Below are positions 7,436-15,241 of a stretch of DNA of 21,918 nt, piece by piece. Where the stretch lies: the NCBI GenBank assembly GCA_034189035.1, contig JAXHVA010000073.1, forward strand, positions 1 to 21,918. The letters are read 5' to 3'. The DNA is from JAUXFK01 sp034189035. GTDB taxonomy: Bacteria > Desulfobacterota > UBA8473. Made by a program: the position numbers and the translations under genes. Each line of letters starts with the position of its first letter. Position 1 is the stretch's first letter. The notes beneath the pieces were generated by a model that saw only the letters and a list, made by a program, of their open reading frames with translations, was not told the origin of the DNA and made no database searches.

Positions 7436-7969
7436 TCACAAGGCTACAAGAACCTTTGAAGGACGAACAAGCTTTTCCTCCATTATATATCCTTTTTGAA
7501 TTTCTTTTACAACCATGTTTTTTTTTAAATCACTGCTTCTCAATACTCCAACAGCCTCGTGGAAGTTCGGATCGAACTCATGTCCCAAAGAGTCGATAGG
7601 TTCCACTCCATATTCTCTTAAGGAATTAATGAGCTGCCTATAAATAGAGACTATACCATTAAAGAAAGGATCATGTCTATAGTTTTTACCTGATTCTATT
7701 GCCCTGTCAAAGCTATCCATTACCTCTATGATATTCAAAATAAGTTTACTCTTTTCTCCCAGTATACGAAGTTTTACGTCATTATCTATCCTTTTCTTTA
7801 AATTGTCAAAATCAGCTAAAAGAGAGTCGTACTCCTTTTCTTTGACCTCAAGCACCTCTTTTAATCTTAAGATTTCGTCTTGAGTTTCTTCTTCAGTTTT
7901 CATATCTTTTTCTTTTACCATTTTACGCTCTTTATTTTCGTGTAATATTTTATCAATCTTTACCTCCAT
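7436..7969 (-). CDS. grpE: GrpE nucleotide exchange factor
   Basis: GrpE (177 aa) is a dimeric cytoplasmic protein that releases ADP from DnaK and so resets the chaperone cycle. The first 70 residues are highly charged and helix-forming (about 25-75 as the long coiled coil, with LLADFDNLKKRID). The compact C-terminal beta domain starts near residue 120 with GVEPIDSLGHEFDPNFHEAV and ends KGYIMEEKLVRPSKVLVAL, both typical of the family. The start ATG at 7969 has a strong GAGGTGA ribosome binding site six bases upstream; later ATGs (residues 17, 23) lack one. It lies downstream of dnaK across a 126-base spacer with two hairpins. Confidence 0.94.
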   Translation of the reverse strand: MEVKIDKILHENKERKMVKEKDMKTEEETQDEILRLKEVLEVKEKEYDSLLADFDNLKKRIDNDVKLRILGEKSKLILNIIEVMDSFDRAIESGKNYRHDPFFNGIVSIYRQLINSLREYGVEPIDSLGHEFDPNFHEAVGVLRSSDLKKNMVVKEIQKGYIMEEKLVRPSKVLVAL

Positions 7970-7987
7970 AATGTCACCTCACAAACT

Positions 7988-8018
7988 ATTAAGGGGCAGA
8001 TTCGCCCTGCCCCTTAAT
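7988..8018 (-). promoter_or_regulatory. 12-bp perfect hairpin in the dnaK-grpE spacer
   Basis: ATTAAGGGGCAG (7988-7999) pairs perfectly with CTGCCCCTTAAT (8007-8018) around a seven-base loop. On the minus-strand transcript it lies just 5' of the grpE ribosome binding site and after the dnaK stop. There is no strong U-run after it, so partial attenuation or 3'-end protection of dnaK mRNA is more likely than full termination. Function is inferred from position. Confidence 0.6.
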
Positions 8019-8063
8019 GAAAACACTCAATGAAAATCATCTTGAAAGGTCGCCTTTCTTTCG

Positions 8064-8080
8064 ATCGACTCCCGGTCGAT
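8064..8080 (-). promoter_or_regulatory. Second hairpin behind dnaK
   Basis: ATCGAC (8064-8069) pairs with GTCGAT (8075-8080) around a five-base loop. It sits 15 bases beyond the dnaK stop on the transcript and ahead of the longer hairpin at 7988-8018. The two could together trim or stabilise the dnaK message. Confidence 0.4.
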
Positions 8081-8095
8081 TGCGAATTATACTCC

Positions 8096-10000
8096 TCAAC
8101 CACTACTGGAGGGGTTGACTGTATAGTCGGCGTCGATTACTTCTTCGTCCTGATTTCCATATCCTTCGTAGTTATTATATGTCTGATCGGCAGTTTGTGA
8201 ATTTTGATATGCAGCACTGGCCATAGAATGAGACGCCTGCTGTAAATCGCTAGTCAAGGTTCTAATCTTTCCTATGTCAGTTCCCTCTTTCAACGCATTC
8301 CTCAATTCACTAATGAGCTGTTCTACTCTTTCCTTTTCATGGATTGGCAACCGATCCCCTACCTGATTCAGTTCTCTCTCAACAGTATACGCTAAGGTGT
8401 CAGCCTGATTTTTTATATCAGCCCCTTCTTTCTTTCGCTTATCTTCGGATGCATGGATTTCTGCATCTCGAATCATCCTTTCTACCTCATCCTTTTCCAG
8501 ACTTGTCGATCCAGTTATAGTAATGGTCTGTTCTTTTCCGGTTGTTTTGTCCTGAGCACCAACATGGATTATCCCGTTGGCATCGATATCGAATGTAACC
8601 TCTATTTGAGGAATACCTCTTGGTGCCATTGGTATGCCCTCAAGACGGAACTTTCCAAGAGACCGATTGTCCTTAGCCATCTCTCTTTCACCTTGAAGAA
8701 CATTAATATCCACGCTGCTCTGGTTATCTTCGGCAGTAGAGAATATCTCACTCTTCCGTATCGGGATAGTAGCGTTTCTCTCTATAAGTCTGGTCATCAC
8801 TCCACCAAGGGTTTCAACACCCAAAGAGAGCGGTGTGACGTCGAGCAAGAGTACATCCTCGACTTCTCCTGTGAGAACCCCTGCCTGAATGGCTGCACCA
8901 ACAGCCACTACCTCGTCTGGATTTACACCTTGATGCGGTTCCTTCCCGCCTGTAAGCCTCTTTACCAGGTTCTGTACTGCAGGAATCCTAGTAGATCCCC
9001 CTACGAGAACCACTTCATTTATCTCATTTGCAGAGAGTTTTGCATCACTCAATGCCTGTTTTACAGGATTTTCGCAACGCTGTATGAGGTCCATGATTAA
9101 ACTTTCGAATTTCGCCCTCGTGATCTTCGTCTCCAGATGTTTCGGCCCATTTGCGTCTGCGGTAATAAAAGGAAGACTTATCGTTGTCTCTGTAACTGTC
9201 GACAGCTCACACTTTGCCTTTTCTGCAGCTTCGTAAAGCCTCTGTAATGCCTGACGGTCTTTCAGCAAGTCTATTCCCTGCTCCTTTTTGTATTCTGAAG
9301 CAATCCATTCCACCAACCTCTTGTCAAAGTCGTCCCCGCCAAGACGGGTATCGCCACTGGTTGATTTTACCTCGCAAATTCCATCACCGACTTCCAGTAT
9401 AGAGACGTCAAAAGTACCACCACCGAGGTCAAATACCAAGATGGTCTCATTAGTCTTTTTCTCTAAGCCATAAGCTAGTGCTGCAGCCGTAGGTTCATTG
9501 ATTATCCTCTTGACATTCAGACCGGCTATTTTCCCTGCATCTTTTGTTGCCTGTCTCTGGGCATCATTAAAATATGCAGGTACCGTTATTACCGCATCCT
9601 TTACCTTCTCTCCAAGGTATTTCGACGCTTCATCCGCTAGTTTTCTCAATGTTATAGCGGATATCTCCTCTGGTGCGTATTCTTTTCCTTGAGAAACTAT
9701 CCTTATAGTTCCATCTTTTCCCTCTTTGATCTTATAGGAAACCTGCTTTGCCTCTTCTGCTATCTCAGCATATCTCCTTCCTATGAATCTCTTTACTGAT
9801 GAGATTGTATTCTCAGGGTTGAGTACTGCCTGTCTTTTTGCAACCTGTCCTGCAAGCCGCTCTCCATTTTCTGAAAACCCTACAGTCGATGGGGTTGTTC
9901 TTCCTCCTTCAGAGTTTATGATTACAGTGGGGTTCCCACCTTCCATAACAGAAACCACCGAGTTTGTAGTCCCTAAATCAATTCCAACTGTCTTAGCCAT
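8096..10000 (-). CDS. dnaK: DnaK (Hsp70 chaperone)
   Basis: DnaK binds exposed hydrophobic peptides under ATP control and is the hub of the cluster. The start taken here is ATG at 10000-9998 (MAKTVGIDLGTTNS), seven bases after GGAGGT, giving 634 aa. A TTG two codons earlier is in frame but too close to the ribosome binding site. The actin-fold ATPase (about 1-380) shows GIDLGTTNS, the phosphate-2 motif FDLGGGTFDVS, and VGGSTRIPAVQ. The interdomain linker VLLLDVTPLSLG leads to the peptide-binding beta domain and helical lid (to about 600). The C-terminus ends EEVIDADYTVNPSSSG; EEVD-like EEVIDA tails are usual in bacterial DnaK. It is the first gene of the chaperone cluster, so its promoter probably drives at least dnaK-grpE. 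Confidence 0.98.
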   Translation of the reverse strand: MAKTVGIDLGTTNSVVSVMEGGNPTVIINSEGGRTTPSTVGFSENGERLAGQVAKRQAVLNPENTISSVKRFIGRRYAEIAEEAKQVSYKIKEGKDGTIRIVSQGKEYAPEEISAITLRKLADEASKYLGEKVKDAVITVPAYFNDAQRQATKDAGKIAGLNVKRIINEPTAAALAYGLEKKTNETILVFDLGGGTFDVSILEVGDGICEVKSTSGDTRLGGDDFDKRLVEWIASEYKKEQGIDLLKDRQALQRLYEAAEKAKCELSTVTETTISLPFITADANGPKHLETKITRAKFESLIMDLIQRCENPVKQALSDAKLSANEINEVVLVGGSTRIPAVQNLVKRLTGGKEPHQGVNPDEVVAVGAAIQAGVLTGEVEDVLLLDVTPLSLGVETLGGVMTRLIERNATIPIRKSEIFSTAEDNQSSVDINVLQGEREMAKDNRSLGKFRLEGIPMAPRGIPQIEVTFDIDANGIIHVGAQDKTTGKEQTITITGSTSLEKDEVERMIRDAEIHASEDKRKKEGADIKNQADTLAYTVERELNQVGDRLPIHEKERVEQLISELRNALKEGTDIGKIRTLTSDLQQASHSMASAAYQNSQTADQTYNNYEGYGNQDEEVIDADYTVNPSSSG

Positions 10001-10055
10001 TTTCAATACCTCCTTTATTTTAATCTATCTTTATTTGTCCTATATTGACTTCTTA

Positions 10056-10120
10056 ATTATAAAAGACTTTTTATGTCTTCTCTTTAATTAAAAATATAAT
10101 CACTAAATATCTGAGATCAA
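10056..10120 (-). promoter_or_regulatory. Candidate dnaK promoter region with a small inverted repeat
   Basis: Two possible minus-strand promoters are visible. TTGATC (10120-10115) stands 16 bases from TATATT (10098-10093). A perfect TATAAT (10061-10056) has only a poor -35 partner. Directly upstream of that TATAAT is AAGAC-N7-GTCTT (10063-10079), an inverted repeat with the arm spacing seen in HspR operators but not their sequence. It could be an operator for the cluster's own MerR-type protein. All of this is pattern matching. Confidence 0.35.
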
Positions 10121-10233
10121 TAGAAGGGAAGTGATTTTTTTCAGGATGAAAAAATATTTGGGGGGTTTGTATGGAAAAGAGGGCTTTTCGGTGTTTTCGA
10201 AGAGTGGTTAAAAGTGTCATTTACAGATAGATA

Positions 10234-12150
10234 TCAGTGACCCTTTTCTCTTAATATTCTCTTATCACCTACTCTGATGGTAACCCTTATCTTATCAAAG
10301 TATTCGATTAGGGGGGTAGAATACTTTCTGGATGATTTTGTGATTTCTTTAAATTGTGATATTGTAATCTCTTTATTCTCTTTGAGGTAAGCGATGAGTT
10401 TTTCTTTTAATTTACCAATGGCGTCAGAATGGAAATAAAACTCTTCTTTGATCTTCACAAGCGTCCCTTCTTCCACCAGTAAATCCAATATCTTTTTTAC
10501 TTCTGAAGCATCTATGGCTAAACGCTCTATAAGGTCCTTTAAAATGGGAGGGGAAAGTTCTTCATCCGTATATATCTCTATTATCTTTTTTTTAACCGCC
10601 TTTTGTGGTTCCTTCAATGATATTGAATAATCGAACAATTGGAGTTTATCTTTTACTCCCTTTATCTTATTTAATCTGGTGAGTTCTATTACTGCCTTAT
10701 TAAACAACTTTACATTTACTCCTTTAGGCAATTTGGTCTTGAGTTCCTCCTTTGATATTCCCTCCTTCATTGGATACGATCTATGATACCCCTCTATCTG
10801 CTCCAGCAATAATCTTTTTAGGTTTTCGTAGATATCAAAGTGGACTATTCTTGTATCCTCTTGATCGAACTGAACAAGCTCTCTTTTTGACATTGAAGCC
10901 TGAATCAGGTCAGATAATCTTGAGGGATTTATACGGATTCTCATCAGTAACTCTTTCATGCTAAGACCTTTAAAACCAGCGTTATATAAATGCGTTTTCA
11001 TTATCTCTTCATCTTTCCCATCCTGAAAAACTCTAAGATCCGCTAATATCTCATTGAAGTATTTCTTTCTTTTTGCAGGAAAAGAATCGAGAATTTCTCC
11101 TCCGCCTATTGTATAAACTGGGGAGTAACTCCTTATTATGAAACGGTCTTTATGGAGGGTTACAGCAGGGCTATTCAACTTTAACCGGGCAAAGGCTGTT
11201 TCCCCTGGAGAAATTTTGTCTCTGTCAAAGAAGGTTATATTAGCAAGGATACTGCTGGTTCCTATATGAAGCCTCACCTTTGTTCTGTTTTTGAGAGGTT
11301 TGGTAGAACTGGAAAGATGTTCAAAACAGACATCTATCATCAAGGAAGGGTCTACCATCTTAGGACAGGTTAAGACGCTTCCTCTTTCAATAGAAGATCT
11401 CTCAACCCCCTGAAGATTGACCGCTGTTCTGGACCCTGCCGATATTTTTTCTACTGCTTCATTATGGAATTGAACACCCCTGACTTTTGCCTCTATTCGT
11501 GAAGGAACGATCTCTACCATCTGTCCAACGGAAAGATTGCCAGATACTAAAGTTCCGGTAATGACCGTACCGAATCCCCTCATAGAGAAGACCCTGTCTA
11601 TTGGCAGTATCAAAGGGCCTTCAGATGGCCTTTCCTCAATCTTCTTTGATAAATCTTCTAAAGCATCTAATAACAAGTGAATACCTTCTCCGGTTACTGA
11701 AGAGACGGGTATTATCGGCGAGCCTTCTAAGAAAGTACCTTTTACAAACCCTTCGACATCCTCTTTAACCATCTCTATCCATTCTTCCTCTACTAAATCG
11801 ACCTTTGTTAAAGCGATAAGCCCATTTTTTATCTTCAAGAGGCTGCATATCTCCATATGCTCTTTGGTTTGAGGCATAATCCCTTCATCTGCACTTATAG
11901 TCATTAGCAATATGTCAATCCCCCCGACACCTGCCACCATATTCTTGACGAATTTTTCATGGCCGGGAACATCTATTACACCTATCTTCTGACCATTCGG
12001 GAGAGTCAATGGGGCAAACCCAAGTTCGATAGTTATACCCCTTAACTTTTCTTCTTTAAGGCGATCCGTATCAACCCCTGTAAGAAACTGTATTAATGAT
12101 GTTTTGCCGTGATCAATGTGACCGGCTGTGCCGAGTATAATATGCTTCAT
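10234..12150 (-). CDS. selB: Selenocysteine-specific elongation factor SelB
   Basis: SelB (638 aa) replaces EF-Tu for selenocysteyl-tRNA and binds the SECIS hairpin so that UGA is read as selenocysteine. The GTPase domain begins at the N-terminus with G1 GHIDHGKT (10-17), switch segment RGITIE (38-43), G3 DVPGH (60-64) and G4 TKVD (115-118). SelB-type domains II-III follow (about 170-340). The C-terminal third carries winged-helix domains, Lys-rich near the end, that bind the mRNA hairpin. Length is normal. ATG at 12150 follows a modest GGAAG site. No selA, selC, selD or selenoprotein gene is in the window, so partners must lie elsewhere. It is in the same direction as dnaK, but the spacer in front of dnaK suggests separate transcription. 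Confidence 0.95.
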   Translation of the reverse strand: MKHIILGTAGHIDHGKTSLIQFLTGVDTDRLKEEKLRGITIELGFAPLTLPNGQKIGVIDVPGHEKFVKNMVAGVGGIDILLMTISADEGIMPQTKEHMEICSLLKIKNGLIALTKVDLVEEEWIEMVKEDVEGFVKGTFLEGSPIIPVSSVTGEGIHLLLDALEDLSKKIEERPSEGPLILPIDRVFSMRGFGTVITGTLVSGNLSVGQMVEIVPSRIEAKVRGVQFHNEAVEKISAGSRTAVNLQGVERSSIERGSVLTCPKMVDPSLMIDVCFEHLSSSTKPLKNRTKVRLHIGTSSILANITFFDRDKISPGETAFARLKLNSPAVTLHKDRFIIRSYSPVYTIGGGEILDSFPAKRKKYFNEILADLRVFQDGKDEEIMKTHLYNAGFKGLSMKELLMRIRINPSRLSDLIQASMSKRELVQFDQEDTRIVHFDIYENLKRLLLEQIEGYHRSYPMKEGISKEELKTKLPKGVNVKLFNKAVIELTRLNKIKGVKDKLQLFDYSISLKEPQKAVKKKIIEIYTDEELSPPILKDLIERLAIDASEVKKILDLLVEEGTLVKIKEEFYFHSDAIGKLKEKLIAYLKENKEITISQFKEITKSSRKYSTPLIEYFDKIRVTIRVGDKRILREKGH

Positions 12151-12286
12151 GAATCTTCCGTTTTTTTATGCGGTTCAGTTATCAAGAAAAGAAAAGTTTA
12201 CCCTGAGATATGAAGGGCAGTTCTCTGCGAGAAAAAACTTTGATGAACGCTCAAGGGATTTTCTGTTTGGACAACACCTTGGAAAT

Positions 12287-12316
12287 ATGTTACCAAATAA
12301 AGAAGAGTATAGTCAA
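12287..12316 (-). promoter_or_regulatory. Candidate selB promoter
   Basis: On the minus strand TTGACT (12316-12311) and TAACAT (12292-12287) are separated by 18 bases, about 137 bases ahead of the selB start. The -35 is a 5/6 match and the -10 is weak. No repressor site is seen. Confidence 0.3.
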
Positions 12317-12402
12317 CAGCTAAAAAGAAGAAAAAAAAGAGAGAAAAGAGAGAGGAAAATATACATTTTTATGGACTTGTCATCTGGAAATTGAAATTGC
12401 AC

Positions 12403-13308
12403 CTACCAATTGGGCTGATTTCCTATACGCTGGCCCATTACTTCCAGGGTGTCCGATATCACAACAAAAACATCCGGATCAATAGCACGAACCAGGCTTT
12501 TGAGCCTGGATATTTCCTGGAAGGGGATGACAGTAAAGAGAACATGTATTTCCTGGTCTGTATATCCACCACGGGCTTTGATTATAGTCACACCGCCATG
12601 CAGCTTATCAATCATCTCTTTTGATATCTCTTTCCAATGAGGAGAGACAACGAAGACCGCTTTTCTCTGGCTCAGACCCGTTACTACCAGATTAACCATA
12701 TATGAGTTGACATAGATGTATATAAGCGTATAAAGAGCGGCCTCCAAAGAGAAAAAGGCCGCTCCTATACTGAGGATGACACTGTTGAAAGCCAGTATTG
12801 TGCTTCCCAGACGGATAGAAAAACGTTTCATTAAGATAACACAAAGAATATCCAGCCCACCTGCAGACCCAAGAGATCGTAAGATAATCCCCGATCCTCC
12901 CCCTAAAATGATGCCCGCCAGAAGGGCACTCAGGATTTTGTCATTGATAGCCAACGGCAGGGATGTCCACGTCAGGGCAGTCGAAAAGATGCACAAGCCC
13001 GCAATGCTGTATAGAAAAAAGCGGCGGCCTACATACTTCCATCCCAGGCCAAACAGAGGGATATTGAGGACAAAATAGATCAGGGATACCGGTAGGCAAG
13101 GAATTAAGTAGTGGATTATCAAGGCTATTCCGGTAAATCCTGCACCGAGTAACTGGTGGGGAATTAAAATGCCATTGATGCCTATGGCACAAATAATACT
13201 CCCCAGCGAAATAAGAAACAGGTTCCACAATACCTGTCTTATAAGAGGAATCATAGACTTGAAAGACTGTCTTTGCATGCGTTCATCAGTACTGCAGAAA
13301 CTTTCCAA
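12403..13308 (-). CDS. YitT-family inner membrane protein (DUF161/DUF2179)
   Basis: This 301-aa integral membrane protein has about five to six hydrophobic segments between residues 20 and 210. It has the family-typical LGAGFTGIALIIHY and Gly-rich GIILGGGSGIILRSLGSAGG stretches. A cytoplasmic C-terminal domain (about 215-290, KAVFVVSPHWKEIS, then LHGGVTIIKARGGYTDQ) matches DUF2179. YitT proteins are widespread and no transport substrate is established. The best start is TTG at 13308, which has AAGGA seven bases upstream; ATG at 13278 has no ribosome binding site. The gene is separated from the upstream lapA-like gene by a long palindromic element, so co-transcription is uncertain. Confidence 0.88.
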   Translation of the reverse strand: MESFCSTDERMQRQSFKSMIPLIRQVLWNLFLISLGSIICAIGINGILIPHQLLGAGFTGIALIIHYLIPCLPVSLIYFVLNIPLFGLGWKYVGRRFFLYSIAGLCIFSTALTWTSLPLAINDKILSALLAGIILGGGSGIILRSLGSAGGLDILCVILMKRFSIRLGSTILAFNSVILSIGAAFFSLEAALYTLIYIYVNSYMVNLVVTGLSQRKAVFVVSPHWKEISKEMIDKLHGGVTIIKARGGYTDQEIHVLFTVIPFQEISRLKSLVRAIDPDVFVVISDTLEVMGQRIGNQPNW

Positions 13309-13350
13309 TCATTGTTCCTTTCAACTCATCGAAGTCCGGAATGAGAAACA

Positions 13351-13599
13351 TAACTTCTCAAAAAGCCCGGGAACATGCCGTAGCCAAAAGGGGAGCTTTC
13401 ATTTGCTCTTCTATGAATTTTGGGCGCATTCAGGGTGCTCGGCTAAAATTCAAAAAACTCGGGCTATGCCCTCAAACATTTTGAATTTTTTAACGCCGAA
13501 TACCCTGAATACGTATTTCCCAAAATTCACTATGTCGCTCATTAAAGCTCCCCTGTGAGCTACGGCATAAGTCTGTTTCCCAAAGTTATTGAGAAGTTA
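13351..13599. repeat. 249-bp imperfect palindrome (MITE-like or REP-like element)
   Basis: TAACTTCTCA (13351-13360) is the exact reverse complement of TGAGAAGTTA (13590-13599). Matching continues inward in blocks: ATGCCGTAGC with GCTACGGCAT, GGGGAGCTTT with AAAGCTCCCC, GAATTTTGGG with CCAAAATTC, and ATTCAGGGT with ACCCTGAAT. The centre is near 13465-13475 (GGGCTATGCCC, itself palindromic). The whole could fold as one long hairpin. No gene lies inside it. Confidence 0.85.
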
Positions 13600-13637
13600 C
13601 TGAGAAACTCGATAATTACAGATCACATATGATGATT

Positions 13638-13838
13638 CTATCTCGGTCTTTTTGACGTGAAGGTCTTAATAAACCACCCGCCGATCAAGCCGATAAAAAA
13701 GACACCAAGCAATAGGAGTATCCTGGACATGGAAATTTTCCAGAAAAGAAACCGGACCTCTACTACTTGAGTATTTTGAAGTAAAAAGGTTATGATAAGG
13801 GCAGTCAGAACCAAGATAGCGATATTTCTAGGTTTCAT
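13638..13838 (-). CDS. LapA-domain (DUF1049) small membrane protein
   Basis: This 66-aa protein has two membrane helices, about residues 8-24 and 41-59. Between them is the family motif LLQNTQVVEVRFLFWKISMS, and a positive tail (TSKRPR) follows. This is the layout of LapA/YciS-type proteins, which in Escherichia coli take part in lipopolysaccharide assembly control, though roles in other phyla are unknown. The start ATG at 13838 has an excellent AGGAGGAG site. It follows mgtE by 83 bases on the same strand and may be the tail of that operon. Confidence 0.85.
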   Translation of the reverse strand: MKPRNIAILVLTALIITFLLQNTQVVEVRFLFWKISMSRILLLLGVFFIGLIGGWFIKTFTSKRPR

Positions 13839-13921
13839 CTTTCTCCTCCTGAGTATTGTCTAATGCTTAATAAGAGAATGCCAAGGTCTTTCCATTTTTT
13901 CCTCTTTCTGAAATGTTACAT

Positions 13922-15241
13922 TTAGCCCAGATTCAGAACCCCGAGGAGTACTTTGGCTAGACCTAAAAAACTGAGAAATCCGACAACATCGGTCACTGTT
14001 GTCAGGATGATTGAAGAAGATTGGGCAGGATCCTGACCCATGGATTTCAGAGTAATCGGGATCAGTGCACCTGATACTCCTGCAATCACCATAGAGAAGA
14101 CCATGGCAATTCCGATGATGACTGCAAGACCCAAGGATGACATCCATAGATAGACGAATATGGAGGTACTGAGTGCAATAGCACATCCATTGAAAAATCC
14201 GGCTGTAAGCTCTTTTCTCATCACCCGAAACCAGTGTCGTGTTCTGATTTCTCTTAGGGCAAGTCCGCGCATTGTCACTGCCAGTGCCTGAGAACCGGTA
14301 TTCCCTGACTGTCCTGCTACCACTGGCAAGAATACTGCCAATGCTGTGACCTTGCTTATGGTATTTTCAAATAGGGATACGACAAAGGCTGCCAAAAAGG
14401 CTGTCCCCAGGTTGACTTCCAACCAGAGAAGCCTCTTTCGAATAGCAAAGGACGCCTTTGAAAAAGCCCTTTCATCTCGTCCTGCTCCAAACATGACCTG
14501 TATACCCTCAGTAACTCCATGCTGAGCTGCGCTAACGAGGGCGTCATACCGTATGACTCCCAGAAGTCGTCCGTCCAGATCAATAACAGGAAGGCTGGTC
14601 AATCTATTCGTTTCCATAAGGGTTACGACATCCTCTCGGGGCGCCATACTGTGAATGCTGACATGTCTATTATTGTAGGGCAATTCCATAAGACGTTGAT
14701 TTGGCTGAGCCATAGCAATTTCTTGAAGGGGGATTACTGCCTGAAGACGATTCTCTTCGTCTATAATGCAGATGTCTATGATTCGCCGATTTCGAATTTT
14801 CCTGATGTGTTTTAATACATCGTTCACTGTATGGTTCATCTGAAAGGTCGTTACATTGGGATCCATGAGATGCCCCGCCGAGTCTGGAGGGTATGAAATG
14901 AGTTCTTGATATTCTTTCGCCAGTTTTAATGGAAGCCTGGATATCAATACCCCTTTTGTCTCTTCATCAAGCCTTGAGAGCAGGCCTGTTCCCAATGAAA
15001 TATCGATCCTCGTAAAAAGTTTGATGAAAAAGGCGTCTTCCATCTTCCTTATAATTTCAACAGCAATATCAGGGTGTAATTTTGCAAGTACATCGCAGAC
15101 AATTGAAGGAGTGATTGTCTGAAGAAGCCTGAGTATCTCATCTTCAGGCAAGTCATTCAAAAGATTGGCAGCTTCTTCAGGATAGCGACTTAAGAATTCT
15201 ATAACAAGAGTATGAGTCGCTTTAGATACGCTCTTTTTCAT
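13922..15241 (-). CDS. mgtE: MgtE magnesium transporter
   Basis: MgtE (439 aa) is a dimeric, Mg2+-gated Mg2+ channel of the cytoplasmic membrane. The superhelical N domain is about 15-118, ending YPPDSAGHLMDP (117-128). Two CBS domains follow (about 127-185 and 190-245), whose Mg2+ binding closes the pore. A plug helix (about 250-272) and five membrane helices (about 273-436) complete it. The family signature PVVAGQSGNTGSQ is at 306-318, and the pore-lining Asp that selects Mg2+ in known MgtE structures corresponds to D418 in TTVTDVVGF. ATG at 15241 follows GGAGAG. The start overlaps the stop of the upstream MgtE-like gene as ATGA, so translation is coupled to it. Confidence 0.96.
   Translation of the reverse strand: MKKSVSKATHTLVIEFLSRYPEEAANLLNDLPEDEILRLLQTITPSIVCDVLAKLHPDIAVEIIRKMEDAFFIKLFTRIDISLGTGLLSRLDEETKGVLISRLPLKLAKEYQELISYPPDSAGHLMDPNVTTFQMNHTVNDVLKHIRKIRNRRIIDICIIDEENRLQAVIPLQEIAMAQPNQRLMELPYNNRHVSIHSMAPREDVVTLMETNRLTSLPVIDLDGRLLGVIRYDALVSAAQHGVTEGIQVMFGAGRDERAFSKASFAIRKRLLWLEVNLGTAFLAAFVVSLFENTISKVTALAVFLPVVAGQSGNTGSQALAVTMRGLALREIRTRHWFRVMRKELTAGFFNGCAIALSTSIFVYLWMSSLGLAVIIGIAMVFSMVIAGVSGALIPITLKSMGQDPAQSSSIILTTVTDVVGFLSFLGLAKVLLGVLNLG

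Noticed and set aside
8453..9100. 215-codon open frame opposite dnaK
   Set aside because: It lies wholly antisense to highly conserved dnaK codons and has no coherent domain. It is an overlap artefact of dnaK composition.
10007..10233. HAIR, CIRCE or sigma-32 promoter upstream of dnaK
   Set aside because: No CTTGAGT-N7-ACTCAAG or CIRCE-type palindrome was found. A CTGAAA...CCCTTCTAT stretch on the minus strand is too weak a match to sigma-32 consensus to report as a feature.
12151..12402. tRNA-Sec or other RNA gene next to selB
   Set aside because: No cloverleaf, CCA end or conserved T-loop could be found. The stretch is purine-rich and unstructured by eye.
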